DNA of 64,000 bases, from positions 3,720,001-3,784,000 of the forward strand of contig NZ_CP047349.1 in assembly GCF_011045835.1 (NCBI RefSeq). Reading direction: 5' to 3'. A program made the position numbers and the translations under genes. The notes below the pieces were generated by a model, which saw only the letters and a program-made list of their open reading frames with translations, was not told the DNA's origin and ran no database searches. Below, one piece after another: positions 54,110 through 63,399 of the stretch. The stretch comes from Proteus terrae subsp. cibarius. Its GTDB lineage: Bacteria > Pseudomonadota > Gammaproteobacteria > Enterobacterales > Enterobacteriaceae. The number at the start of each line of letters is the position of its first letter. Position 1 is the first letter of the stretch.

Positions 54110-55103
54110 TTCATCCATAATTAGCAAATGTACTGGCGCTGTCGAATATAAGAAAACGCGCCTCTCACCCATGTCTCGTATCTGGTTATTATTAGGGGCA
54201 TCGTTATTATCCATTGTGTTATTTATGACGATAAACCTAAATGGCAATATCTCTTATATTCTGACTCACCGCGCTTACATTATTCTCACCATGATTGTAG
54301 TGGCGTTTGCCGCTGGTGTTTCCACAATACTGTTCCAAACTATCGCGAATAACCGTATTTTGACACCGTCACTTATGGGGTTAGAAGCCCTGTTTGTGTT
54401 GCTACAGACCGTGTTTGTCTTCTTTGAAGGCGATATGCCTGCATCGTGGATGCTGAATCTATCAAAGTTCTTCTTAGAATCGACATTGCTGGTGCTATTT
54501 TCCGTTGTACTCTACCGTTGGTTGTTTAGCTCAGTACGTTTTAACATCAATCTAGTCTTAATGATTGGGATTATCTTAGGGACACTATTTCGTAGTTCAG
54601 CCACACTATTACAACGTTTGATGGATCCTAATGAATTCTCCATTTTACAAGGTCGCATGTTTGCCACCTTCACCCGTGCCACGCCTGATCTTATCTTTTG
54701 TGCCTTAGCGATTATTGTGGTTGTTGGTGTTTTACTTTGGCGTATGCGCTATAGCTTTGATGTGATGGCATTAGGGCAAGCGAATGCCATTAACCTTGGT
54801 ATCAATTACCGCAAACAGACCACTTATATCCTGTTGCTGATTTCTGTTTTAGTTGCGGTTTCTACCGCTTTAGTTGGCCCGCTAACCTTCTTAGGTTTAA
54901 TTGTGGCTAACCTTGCTTATCATATCAGTGGTAGCAGTCAGCACCGTTTCTTGATGCCTGTCGCCTTCCTACTAGGTACTATCGCCTTAATTGGTGGACA
55001 ACTGGTTTTAGAGTATGGTTTAAAAATGACAGGAACACTTTCTGTTGTGATTGAGTTTGTCGGTGGAATGTTCTTTATCTATTTGGTGTTAAGAAGACTT
55101 TAA
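54096..55103 (+). CDS. Siderophore ABC importer permease 2 (FecCD family)
   Basis: 335 residues, second FecCD-type permease, like FatC/CeuC. Motifs: FQTIANNRILTPSLMGLEAL, ALGQANAINLGINYRKQ (coupling helix) and GPLTFLGLIVANLAYHISG. The first 35 or so residues are polar before the first helix, so a start at MSRIWLLLG is a second possibility. One base separates it from the ATPase gene. Confidence 0.89.
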   Translation: MQKVNSSIISKCTGAVEYKKTRLSPMSRIWLLLGASLLSIVLFMTINLNGNISYILTHRAYIILTMIVVAFAAGVSTILFQTIANNRILTPSLMGLEALFVLLQTVFVFFEGDMPASWMLNLSKFFLESTLLVLFSVVLYRWLFSSVRFNINLVLMIGIILGTLFRSSATLLQRLMDPNEFSILQGRMFATFTRATPDLIFCALAIIVVVGVLLWRMRYSFDVMALGQANAINLGINYRKQTTYILLLISVLVAVSTALVGPLTFLGLIVANLAYHISGSSQHRFLMPVAFLLGTIALIGGQLVLEYGLKMTGTLSVVIEFVGGMFFIYLVLRRL

Positions 55104-55104
55104 T

Positions 55105-55860
55105 ATGATTGAAATCAGCGAAGTATCAAAACGTTATCAAGATACAACTGTTCTCGATAATATAACAACAACAATTCAACGTGGCGGTATTACTTCGATC
55201 ATTGGCCCTAATGGCGCAGGTAAATCCACATTACTTTCTGTGATTGGACGTTTATTACTTCCTGAAAGTGGCATGGTAAGCGTTAACGGTATGGATGTTG
55301 CTGCAACTAATAGTGATGTTCTTGCCAAGAATCTCTCAATATTACGCCAAGAAAACCAGTTTGTTAGTCGTTTAACCGTAGAAGAATTAGTCGGTTTTGG
55401 GCGTTATCCCTATAGCAAAGGGCGTTTAACACTTGATGATAAAAAAGTGATTGATGAGTCACTCGCCTTTTTAAATCTGACTGAATTTCGTCATCGTTAT
55501 CTAGATGAGTTATCGGGTGGGCAACGTCAGCGTACCTATGTTGCTATGGTGCTATGTCAAGATACTGAATATGTCATGCTTGATGAACCACTGAATAATC
55601 TTGATATGAAACATGCGGTAATAATGATGAAACTGCTGCGAAAAGCCGCAGATGAATTAGGAAAAACCATTATTATCGTTATTCATGATATCAATTTTGC
55701 CTCTGTTTACTCTGACTATATTTTAGCCATGCGTAACGGAAAACTGTATTATCACGGTTCACCCAAAGAGATCATGAAAGCGGATATTATCGAAGATATT
55801 TTCGACACTCCTGTTGACGTTAAAGAGCTCGATAATAAGCTAATTGCCATGTATTACTAA
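55105..55860 (+). CDS. Siderophore ABC importer ATPase
   Basis: 251 residues. Walker A GPNGAGKST, Q-loop LRQENQF, signature LSGGQRQRTYVAMVL, Walker B YVMLDEPLNNLD and H-loop VIHDINFAS are intact. It resembles CeuD/FatE/YclP-type ATPases. Drives the FecCD pair. The operon ends at a hairpin shared with the convergent smvR gene. Confidence 0.91.
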   Translation: MIEISEVSKRYQDTTVLDNITTTIQRGGITSIIGPNGAGKSTLLSVIGRLLLPESGMVSVNGMDVAATNSDVLAKNLSILRQENQFVSRLTVEELVGFGRYPYSKGRLTLDDKKVIDESLAFLNLTEFRHRYLDELSGGQRQRTYVAMVLCQDTEYVMLDEPLNNLDMKHAVIMMKLLRKAADELGKTIIIVIHDINFASVYSDYILAMRNGKLYYHGSPKEIMKADIIEDIFDTPVDVKELDNKLIAMYY

Positions 55861-55886
55861 TTCTAATTAGCCTGATAATCTTTAAT

Positions 55887-55925
55887 AAAAAGCATGTTGT
55901 TCTTCTCATTACAGCATGCTTTTTT
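55887..55925. terminator. Bidirectional terminator between the importer ATPase and smvR
   Basis: AAAAAGCATG ... CATGCTTTTTTA inverted repeat with A-rich and T-rich flanks, between convergent genes. Confidence 0.8.
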
Positions 55926-56478
55926 ATTGCCTTTTCCCTTGCTGAAGAAACTCTGAATCAATATCTTCAAAAATAGAGTCCCACTCATCATCATTAATAT
56001 CCATCAACCCAAAATAACGCAGTAAAAAAGTACCTTCTGTCGCCAAAAAAGCCAATCTAGCGCGTTTTCCAGCGACTGTTGTTGTATCTACCCCCGTTAA
56101 TCGCTGTTGATACCACTCCTTTGTACTTTGTAAATATTCTGGTGTTTGCAACAATGCAGCCATCAAACTAGCACCTTTAGCAAAAGCAACCTTATCATGC
56201 GTATGAATAGCACGAATATGTGCTGTTACTCGATTTTCAGGCGAATTATCATTTTTAACTATCTCGTTAAATTTAGTTTCATAACTGCCTTCCCAGTGTT
56301 CAAACATCGCATCAATCATTGCTTCTTTGCTGTTGAAGCAGTATTGAACCCCCCCTTTTGAGATCCCCATTTTTTTTGCGACAGTATCAATCGTTAATGC
56401 TGCCGCGCCTTGCTCCATCACAATGTCGAAGATAGCTTCTAGCAATTTTTCTCTATCAATGGTTCTTTGACGTCCCAT
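55924..56478 (-). CDS. smvR: TetR-family repressor of the efflux gene (SmvR-like)
   Basis: 184 residues. The N-terminal TetR helix-turn-helix is LEAIFDIVMEQGAAALTIDT followed by VAKKMGISKGGVQYCFNSKE. The C-terminal ligand domain is helical. The ATG at 56478 has AAGAGG upstream; TTG 56496 would also be in frame. It is divergent from an MFS efflux gene with a TetR-type palindrome in the 86-base gap. In Proteus mirabilis, loss of the smvR repressor raises smvA and lowers biocide susceptibility; the name here is by neighbour and family. Confidence 0.8.
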   Translation of the reverse strand: MGRQRTIDREKLLEAIFDIVMEQGAAALTIDTVAKKMGISKGGVQYCFNSKEAMIDAMFEHWEGSYETKFNEIVKNDNSPENRVTAHIRAIHTHDKVAFAKGASLMAALLQTPEYLQSTKEWYQQRLTGVDTTTVAGKRARLAFLATEGTFLLRYFGLMDINDDEWDSIFEDIDSEFLQQGKRQ

Positions 56479-56495
56479 AAAAAAACCTCTTTTCA

Positions 56496-56507
56496 ATACG
56501 GTCGTAT
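56496..56507. promoter_or_regulatory. Palindromic operator between smvR and smvA
   Basis: ATACG-GT-CGTAT, perfect 5-bp arms with a 2-base centre, 18 bases before the smvR ATG on the minus strand and 58 before smvA. Good position and form for a TetR-family operator acting on both promoters. Confidence 0.6.
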
Positions 56508-56564
56508 GGATTTATATTATAGCTGCTAGTAAAAATAATACACATAAAAATAACTGAGATTTCT

Positions 56565-58064
56565 ATGATAAAAGATTATAAACGTTGGATAGTATTACTT
56601 TTGGTATCTAGCATGCTGTTTCTCATTGTTGTTGATGTAACAGTGCTTTATACCGCATTGCCACGTTTAACTCATGATTTAAACGCAAGTGCATCAGAAA
56701 AACTTTGGATAATGAATGCCTATCCATTAATTGTTGCTGGATTATTACCTGCAGCGGGTATGCTCACAGACAGGATCGGCCATAAAACACTCTTTATTTG
56801 TGGGTTACCATTATTTGCTATTGCTTCTTTGTGTGCAGCTTTTTCTCCCACAGCGATGACCTTAATTGCATCTCGTGGTTTTTTAGCTGTGGGAGCAGCA
56901 ATGAGTATGCCAGCTACTCTGTCAATAGTGCGACAAGTCTTTAGCGATCCGCAAGAGCGTGCGGTTGCAATCGGTATTTGGTCTGCAGTTGCTTCAGGCG
57001 GTGCAGCTTTAGGGCCTTTAATTGGTGGAATGTTGCTTGAACATTTTTGGTGGGGCTCTGTTTTCTTAATTAACGTCCCTATTGTTCTTTTGGTATTACC
57101 ATTCTCTATTTGGCTTATTCCTAAGTTTGCTGGACATGGCAACCATAAAATTGATTATTTAAGCTCAGTACTGATTTTAGTCGGTTTGATCAGCGCCATT
57201 TATGCCCTAAAAGAGATAGGAAAACCTTATATACAGTGGAGTGAAGCCACAATTGCCACTGTGATTGCAGTGATCTTTCTCACTCTATTTACCTTACGTC
57301 AGCGTAAACAAACTCACCCAATGATTGATTTTGGGTTATTTAAAAACCGCTTTTTTAGTATCGGTATTTTAATGGCTGTGCTTTCTATGGTGATCATTGT
57401 GGGTATTGAATTACTGCTCAGCCAACGCTTACAGCTTGTTGCAGGTTTCACCCCACTTAATGCGGCGCTGGTGATTTTACCCATTCCTATTGGCTCTGTA
57501 CTTGCTTCTCCATTGACAGGTTATTTCTTGGTGCGTTTAGGTGAAGCTCGCTTAATTATTACCGGATTTATGCTTACTTTAGTGGGAAATCTGTGGTTAA
57601 TTGCCGTTTATCAAACAACATCTCCAATGGTGTTAATTGGTAGCTTATTCTTAATCGGCTTTGGTTTAGGTATTATTTTTACCACAGCATCGACATCAAT
57701 TATGTTGAGTGTGGCAGATAGACAAGCTGGAATGGCTGCATCAATTGAAGATGTAGCTTATGAGCTAGGCAGTGTGATTGGGGTGACATTTATGGGCAGT
57801 TTGATGAGCACCGTGTACACCTTAAAGCTCGTACTACCTGACTCATTAGCTATCAACGATGCAGTCTATGACAGTTTAGACGAAGCCCTGATTGTGGCAG
57901 AGAAGTTACCAAATGACGTGGCTTCTCTCGTGATATCTCAAGCAAATATGGCCTTTGAAAATGCCTTTTTCGTAGTATTAACCGCGACAGCAATTATTAC
58001 CGCACTTAGCTTAGTGGTTCTGCCTTATTGCTTGCATAATTCCGTAAGGACAAAAATAACTTAA
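56565..58064 (+). CDS. smvA: MFS drug efflux pump, DHA2 family (SmvA-like)
   Basis: 499 residues with 14 predicted membrane segments, the DHA2 (QacA/SmvA) size. The first helix carries VVDVTVLYTALP (motif D1), then LWIMNAYPLIVAGLLPAAGMLTDRIGHK (shown in part), which matches the SmvA motif-A loop pattern, and motif C-like GAALGPLIGGMLLEHFWW (helix 5). It is a proton-driven exporter of cationic biocides such as quaternary ammonium compounds, chlorhexidine or methyl viologen. Divergent from its TetR gene. The substrate list is by family, not seen here. Confidence 0.84.
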   Translation: MIKDYKRWIVLLLVSSMLFLIVVDVTVLYTALPRLTHDLNASASEKLWIMNAYPLIVAGLLPAAGMLTDRIGHKTLFICGLPLFAIASLCAAFSPTAMTLIASRGFLAVGAAMSMPATLSIVRQVFSDPQERAVAIGIWSAVASGGAALGPLIGGMLLEHFWWGSVFLINVPIVLLVLPFSIWLIPKFAGHGNHKIDYLSSVLILVGLISAIYALKEIGKPYIQWSEATIATVIAVIFLTLFTLRQRKQTHPMIDFGLFKNRFFSIGILMAVLSMVIIVGIELLLSQRLQLVAGFTPLNAALVILPIPIGSVLASPLTGYFLVRLGEARLIITGFMLTLVGNLWLIAVYQTTSPMVLIGSLFLIGFGLGIIFTTASTSIMLSVADRQAGMAASIEDVAYELGSVIGVTFMGSLMSTVYTLKLVLPDSLAINDAVYDSLDEALIVAEKLPNDVASLVISQANMAFENAFFVVLTATAIITALSLVVLPYCLHNSVRTKIT

Positions 58065-58088
58065 ATTATGGAGTGATTTTTGCAAAAT

Positions 58089-58114
58089 AAACGCGTCTAA
58101 GTGGCGCGTTTTTA
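58089..58114. terminator. Terminator between smvA and the AraC gene
   Basis: AAACGCG / CGCGTTT stem with a 9-nt loop and TTTTTAT tail, 25 bases after the smvA stop and just before the convergent AraC stop. Confidence 0.72.
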
Positions 58115-58132
58115 TAACGGTAGCGTACTCAA

Positions 58133-58918
58133 CTAAAACCTATCGATATCCAGAGCATCCATACTAAAGTGAGAAGGCGATTGTCCCATCTGTTTTTTAA
58201 ACATCGTCGAGAATGAACCGGCGCTGTTATAACCCAAATCAAAGGCAATTTCAGTAATACCGCGTCCTGATAAGATTTGTGTTAATGAATTCAATAAACA
58301 GACTTGTTGTCGCCATTGTGAAAATGACATTCCCGTTTGTTGTCGGAAAAAACGGCTAAAAGAGCGTTCACTTTTATGTAATTTATCTGCCCACTGTTGC
58401 GGTAAAGAATCTATTTTTGGATTACGAATAAAATCACGACATAATTTAGCTAATTTACTGTCTTGTGGAATAGGTGCAAAAAACGGTAATGGTTTTGCTT
58501 TCGCTAATTCACATAGGATTAACTGCATTAAAAGACCATCTCGCCCTTTTTTGTCATATTTTGCAGGCACATCTACAGCTTCAAGCAAGAGTTGGCGAAA
58601 AAGAGGAGAAACACTGACAACTTCACATTGTTTGCTATGACGAGGTGCTGCAGAAGGCTCGATATATAAACTTCGCGTACTCACATCTAACATACGAGTT
58701 TCATGCCCTGTTTCTGGTGGGATCCATACACCACAAGACGGCGGAATAACCCACTCGCCATCATCTGTGCTCACTTCGATTAATCCCGTAGCCGGGTATA
58801 AAAATTGAGCACGTCGATGTTGATGCGTTTCTAACAATGTATTGGGCAAATAGTCTGTACCCAGCGCAATAACATCTCGGTCAAGTGAATCAACGCTTTT
58901 TAACGGTACATTTCTCAC
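58133..58918 (-). CDS. AraC-family regulator with cupin sensor domain
   Basis: 261 residues. The N-terminal cupin (HQHRRAQFLYPATGLIEVST, WVIPPSCGVWIPPETGHE) is followed by C-terminal AraC double helix-turn-helix (SERSFSRFFRQQTGMSFSQW, ITEIAFDLGYNSAGSFSTMFKKQ in part). The pattern resembles the NimR/YdeO-type regulators that control a neighbouring MFS exporter. It is convergent with smvA and divergent from the dms operon, so either could be a target. Direct repeats at 58998-59029 may be its site. Inducer unknown. Confidence 0.82.
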   Translation of the reverse strand: MRNVPLKSVDSLDRDVIALGTDYLPNTLLETHQHRRAQFLYPATGLIEVSTDDGEWVIPPSCGVWIPPETGHETRMLDVSTRSLYIEPSAAPRHSKQCEVVSVSPLFRQLLLEAVDVPAKYDKKGRDGLLMQLILCELAKAKPLPFFAPIPQDSKLAKLCRDFIRNPKIDSLPQQWADKLHKSERSFSRFFRQQTGMSFSQWRQQVCLLNSLTQILSGRGITEIAFDLGYNSAGSFSTMFKKQMGQSPSHFSMDALDIDRF

Positions 58919-58997
58919 AGTTTAGGTCACTCTCTTTTTATTTTCGTCCTTTTTAATATAGCAGTTCTCACGCACTCTACACACTGGCAAATAATGA

Positions 58998-59029
58998 GCT
59001 ATATAATTAAAATCGCTATATATTTAAAT
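58998..59029 (+). promoter_or_regulatory. Direct repeats in the AraC-dms gap
   Basis: GCTATATAATTAAAA (58998-59012) and GCTATATATTTAAAT (59015-59029) agree at 13 of 15 positions, with a 17-base period. AraC-family proteins bind direct repeats, though AT-rich sequence makes chance likeness possible. The 447-base gap 58919-59365 also holds a short CCTCT/AGAGG hairpin near 59195; I found no convincing FNR site. Confidence 0.35.
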
Positions 59030-59365
59030 GAGCAACGAGGGTGTCTTATGTGAAATTTCAACCTTCTTGATATCTATTTAATAAACCTCATTAACAATCA
59101 AAAAACGAGCTTTTAACACTCCTAGTAAATAGGCTGAAATTCAAATGTCATTGTCTGGTTTTAGAATGTTGGCAAAAGATTAATCAACTACTATCCCTCT
59201 CGCAGAGGTTATTTCGAGCCTTCTGCAATTATCTATGCATTCAATAATAATGCAGCGGATACCAGACATTCCCTTTATTCATAGCCTAGAAAAATCACGC
59301 ACATTCTTTATATCAAGTATCGGGTATATCGGGATCCGCCTATTATGTTTAAGGTAGAGTTCATT

Positions 59366-61786
59366 ATGAGCAATCAGTCCGATCACGATAGTGATACAAA
59401 GAGCATTCTCAACGATGTTAGCCGCCGTCACTTTATTCAAGCGAGCTCAGCATTAGTCACCCTCCCTTTTCTCGCATCAAACTCTTTTGCTGCGACAACA
59501 GATAACGCTATCCCAGTAAAATCAATAACAACTGAAGAGGGTGAGCGCGTTGTTTCAACTTGCAGTAGCTTTGACTGTGGCGGTAAATGTGACATTCGTG
59601 CCCATGTAAAAGATGGCAAAGTTACCCGTATTAGCACACGTCCAGATGCTGATTTAGATGAAGAGATGCCAATTATGCGTGCCTGTGTACGAGGCCGTGG
59701 TTATCGTAAATTTGTCTATCATCCAGACCGTTTAAAATACCCAATGAAACGCGTTGGTAAACGTGGCGAAGGAAAATTCGAACGTATCACTTGGGAAGAA
59801 GCAACCACCCTTATTGCGCAAAATATGCAACGTATTAACCAGCAATATGGTCCAGCATCTCGCTTTGTCAGCTTAAGTACAGGCGTTACTGGCGGTATTT
59901 TCTCTGGTGCGAATATGTTACGTCGTCTGTTTAATATCACAGGCGGTTTTCTGGAAAACTATCACTCAGTCAGTAACGGTAATACCCTTGCGGTCACCCC
60001 TTATACTTATGGCACAGCTGCCAGTGGTAGCACCCTCGATACGTTAGAAAATACCCCTCTTGTGATTTTATGGGGTCATAACCCTAACGAAACTATTTTT
60101 GGCCATTCAAACCATTTCTTCCAAAAAATGAAGAAAAACGGCACTAAATTTATTGTCGTTGACCCACGTTATTCAGATACCGCTTCTTCTTTAGCTGATC
60201 AGTGGATCCCGTTATTGCCAACAACAGATAACGCGATGATGGATGCGATGATGTATGTCATCGTAAGCGAAAATCTGCACGACCAAGCCTTTATCGATAA
60301 ATATACAGTTGGCTTTGATGAACACCAAATGCCTGAAGGTGTGGGTGAAAATGAGTCTTTAGTTGCCTATTTAATGGGTAAAAAAGATGGTGTTAAGAAA
60401 ACCCCAGAATGGGCTGAAACCATCACTAAAGTGCCTGCTGATACTATTAAACAACTAGCTCGTGAATACGCATCGACAAAACCGGCTGCATTAATGCAAG
60501 GTTGGGGTCCTCAACGTCATATTTGTGGTGAACGGACGGCGCGTGGCGCGACATTACTTGCGACTATCACGGGTAATGTGGGTGTTCGTGGTGGTTGGGC
60601 TGCCGGCTATGGTATGGCTTTAAACTCTGAATTACGTAAAACTATTGCGGGGCCAAGCCTATTAACTAACCCAGTAAAAGCGAAAATCAATATCACCAAC
60701 TGGGTACAAGCGTGTGAAGATAAAAATTTAGTCACGCCACAAAATGGGTTACTGAACGCCGAGAAACTTGATACTGAAATCAAGATGATTTTCTCAATGG
60801 CGGGTAACTACATGACAAACCAAAATACCGATATTCTTCATGCCGCAAAAGTACTTGAAGATGAATCAAAAGTAGAATTTATCGTTTGTAGTGATCTCTA
60901 TCTAACTCCAAGTGCAAAATACGCCGATATTTTACTGCCAGAAACCAGCTTCTTAGAACGCTGGAATATCGGTGGTACATGGAGCTATGGCGACTACATT
61001 ATTCTTTCTGAAAAAGTTATTGAGCCTGAGTTTGAGCGTCGTACTGACTACGATTGGTTACGAGAAGTTGCCGATAAATTAGGTGTAGGTGAACAATTTA
61101 GCGAAGGTAAAGAGACTGATCGCGATTGGATTGAATATTTAGTCGATGATGCGAGTGTTAAACGCCCTGAAGACGGTATTCCAACCTTTAAAGAGTTGTT
61201 AGTTAAACGTCGTCATCTATTAAAACATCGTCCTCATACTCAAAATGTGGCGTTTGAGAAAAATATTCAAGATATCGAGAATAATCCATTCCCAACGCCA
61301 TCGGGCAAAATTGAGATATTCTCTAAGCGTTTATATGACATGAATAATGTCGATATTCCTGCACTCTCTCATTATGTACCCGCCATTGAGGGCCCTGAAG
61401 ACACGTTAACGGATAAATTCCCGCTACAACTTATCACATGGAAAGGGCGTAACCGCGCAAACTCAACGCAATTTGCCAACCCTTGGCTGCAAGAAGTACA
61501 GCGCCAAGAACTCTGGTTAAACCCGTTAGATGCTCAAGATAGAAACATCAAAGAAGGCGAAAAAGTCAAAGTGTATAACGATCGTGGGATCACGATGGTT
61601 CCCGTCAAATTAACACAACGAATTATGCCTGGTGTCGTCGCCTTGCAAGCAGGTGCTTGGTGGCAACCTGATGCAAAAGGCATAGATCAAGGTGGATGTG
61701 CCAACGTATTAACATCATCCCGTAGCACCGCAATGGCACACGGCAATGCTCACCAAACATTATTGGTCGAGGTAGCAAAAGCATGA
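59366..61786 (+). CDS. dmsA: DmsA-like molybdopterin oxidoreductase catalytic subunit
   Basis: 806 residues, periplasmic, bis-MGD enzyme of the DMSO reductase family. Twin-arginine signal SRRHFIQASSALVTLPFLAS, then an N-terminal [4Fe-4S] motif in CSSFDCGGKCDI with a later Cys (RACVRGRGYRKFVYHPDRLKYP, in part). GGAWWQPDAKG-type and NVLTSSRSTAMAHGNA stretches near the end are typical of Dms/Ynf enzymes. It reduces DMSO, TMAO or related N-/S-oxides using menaquinol electrons from DmsC via DmsB. The start at 59366 has AAGG upstream; TTG/ATG 59345 is in frame. Exact oxidised substrate is not certain. Confidence 0.88.
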   Translation: MSNQSDHDSDTKSILNDVSRRHFIQASSALVTLPFLASNSFAATTDNAIPVKSITTEEGERVVSTCSSFDCGGKCDIRAHVKDGKVTRISTRPDADLDEEMPIMRACVRGRGYRKFVYHPDRLKYPMKRVGKRGEGKFERITWEEATTLIAQNMQRINQQYGPASRFVSLSTGVTGGIFSGANMLRRLFNITGGFLENYHSVSNGNTLAVTPYTYGTAASGSTLDTLENTPLVILWGHNPNETIFGHSNHFFQKMKKNGTKFIVVDPRYSDTASSLADQWIPLLPTTDNAMMDAMMYVIVSENLHDQAFIDKYTVGFDEHQMPEGVGENESLVAYLMGKKDGVKKTPEWAETITKVPADTIKQLAREYASTKPAALMQGWGPQRHICGERTARGATLLATITGNVGVRGGWAAGYGMALNSELRKTIAGPSLLTNPVKAKINITNWVQACEDKNLVTPQNGLLNAEKLDTEIKMIFSMAGNYMTNQNTDILHAAKVLEDESKVEFIVCSDLYLTPSAKYADILLPETSFLERWNIGGTWSYGDYIILSEKVIEPEFERRTDYDWLREVADKLGVGEQFSEGKETDRDWIEYLVDDASVKRPEDGIPTFKELLVKRRHLLKHRPHTQNVAFEKNIQDIENNPFPTPSGKIEIFSKRLYDMNNVDIPALSHYVPAIEGPEDTLTDKFPLQLITWKGRNRANSTQFANPWLQEVQRQELWLNPLDAQDRNIKEGEKVKVYNDRGITMVPVKLTQRIMPGVVALQAGAWWQPDAKGIDQGGCANVLTSSRSTAMAHGNAHQTLLVEVAKA

Positions 61787-62424
61787 GTAAATTTATCGTT
61801 TATCCCGCTGTGAGCAACAAACAGTTAGGGTTTTATATCGACAGCGCTCGCTGTTCAGGTTGTAAGGCGTGTCAGGTTGCGTGTAAAGATAAAAACAACC
61901 TTGATGTCGGACGCAAATTTCGTCGTGTTTATGAAATCACGGGTGGCGGTTATACCCGCAATCCTAAAGGTGCACTAGTCAATAATGTCTTTGCTTACAC
62001 GTTATCTATCTCTTGTAACCATTGTGATGACCCAATTTGCGTTAAAAACTGTCCGACAACAGCAATGCATAAGCGTGAAGGCGACGGCATCGTCATGGTA
62101 GATACAGACAAATGTGTCGGTTGTGGTGCTTGTGCGTGGTCTTGCCCTTATGGCGCGCCACAAATGAATCCAGAAACCAAGCAGATGTCAAAATGCGACT
62201 TTTGTATCGATTTACAGCAAAAAGGTGAACAACCCGTTTGTGTTGCGACTTGTCCGCTAGGTGCGATCCAATTTGGTCCTATTGATGAGTTGCGTGAACG
62301 CTATGGCGATTTAGATTATGTCACAGGTTTACCTTCCCCTGAAATAACGCATCCAAACCTTGTTATTAACCCACATCAGGGTGCCAATAATGACGGAATT
62401 AATAATAAGGGAGAAAGAAAATGA
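61783..62424 (+). CDS. dmsB: DmsB-like iron-sulfur electron transfer subunit
   Basis: 213 residues with four ferredoxin-type cysteine clusters: CSGCKACQVACKD, CNHCDDPICVKNCPT, CVGCGACAWSCPYGAPQ and the CDFC...CVATCPLGAI pair. This is the [4Fe-4S]x4 wire of the Dms family (E. coli 205). It overlaps dmsA by 4 bases and dmsC by 4 bases. Works on the periplasmic side with DmsA. Confidence 0.94.
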   Translation: MSKFIVYPAVSNKQLGFYIDSARCSGCKACQVACKDKNNLDVGRKFRRVYEITGGGYTRNPKGALVNNVFAYTLSISCNHCDDPICVKNCPTTAMHKREGDGIVMVDTDKCVGCGACAWSCPYGAPQMNPETKQMSKCDFCIDLQQKGEQPVCVATCPLGAIQFGPIDELRERYGDLDYVTGLPSPEITHPNLVINPHQGANNDGINNKGERK

Positions 62425-63320
62425 ATGAATGGTCATTATTAATCTTCACATTTATGATGAATGCGACCATCGGTCTTGCGCTAACAACAGGGCTTTTTGC
62501 TCATCGCCTTTCTCATTATCTCAATGCAGAAAGCTACTATCGCTTTATGCTGTTAGCCTTATTTGTTATTTGTGGATTAGCGGGTTTAGGCTCTATCGCT
62601 TCAATTACTCACTTAGGTGTGCCATTAAATGCCCCTAATGCCATTAGAAATGTTTTTTCTGCTTGGTTAAGTCGTGAAGTTGTCGTCACTGCTATTTTTG
62701 TCGGTTGCCTAGGATTAACCTTTTTATGGCTCTGGCGCACTCGCAAACTCTCAATGCTGTTATTAAGTGCCAGTATTCTGATTGGGTTATTTGATATTTA
62801 TTGCATGGCATCGATTTATCGCCATACCTCTATTTTAACCTGGATGGACCCTAATACTTACGTGATGTTCTTCGGTGCGATGTTAACGCTTGGTGTGGCT
62901 ATTTTCTTTTTGCTGATCAAAGTATTACAACGCATAGGTAGTAAGTTAGGAATTGAAATACCACAAGGCTCTTTCCCAATACGCTGGAAATGGCAATTAT
63001 GGGGGATCATGACATTTAGCTTAATCGGTCGATTACTGTATCAACCTTTTTATGAGCAATATTTAACTAGCACGCTCTATAGCCAAAAATCGGTGACATT
63101 CCCGTTATCACCTATTCAAGTGTATTACTCCATTGGCTCGTTACGCACTACATGCTGGATCTTAGCAACCTTTGCAGTATTAGCTTGTGGTTATAGTTTA
63201 GTGAAATTCCTAGCACCTAAAAATCAAAGTAAATCAACAGAGTCTATTTTTTCACTTGGTTGTGTGATCGCAATTATTGCTGACTTTATGTTGCGCTATG
63301 TTTTCTACTCAATTCACTAA
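62421..63320 (+). CDS. dmsC: DmsC-like membrane anchor subunit
   Basis: 299 residues with eight membrane helices, the DmsC/NrfD-like anchor that oxidises menaquinol. N-terminal MNEWSLLIFTFMMNATIGLAL and HLGVPLNAPNAIRNVFSAWLSREV (in part) match the family's conserved loop. Length close to E. coli DmsC (287). ATGA overlap with dmsB. A hairpin follows before dmsD. Confidence 0.92.
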   Translation: MNEWSLLIFTFMMNATIGLALTTGLFAHRLSHYLNAESYYRFMLLALFVICGLAGLGSIASITHLGVPLNAPNAIRNVFSAWLSREVVVTAIFVGCLGLTFLWLWRTRKLSMLLLSASILIGLFDIYCMASIYRHTSILTWMDPNTYVMFFGAMLTLGVAIFFLLIKVLQRIGSKLGIEIPQGSFPIRWKWQLWGIMTFSLIGRLLYQPFYEQYLTSTLYSQKSVTFPLSPIQVYYSIGSLRTTCWILATFAVLACGYSLVKFLAPKNQSKSTESIFSLGCVIAIIADFMLRYVFYSIH

Positions 63321-63352
63321 TTGTAATTGAGCTTGTTGTTTAAATAATAAAA

Positions 63353-63381
63353 AAACAAACCTCATTAATTGGGGTTTGTTT
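63353..63381 (+). terminator. Hairpin between dmsC and dmsD
   Basis: AACAAACC / GGTTTGTT stem with T-tract, directly before the dmsD ribosome site (AAGGAAG at 63382-63388). It may attenuate dmsD relative to dmsABC. Confidence 0.6.
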
Positions 63382-63399
63382 AAGGAAGTATCAAAAATT

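Noticed and set aside
58919..59365. FNR site for dmsABC
   Set aside because: I searched for TTGAT-N4-ATCAA. The nearest stretches match only one half, so no site is claimed.
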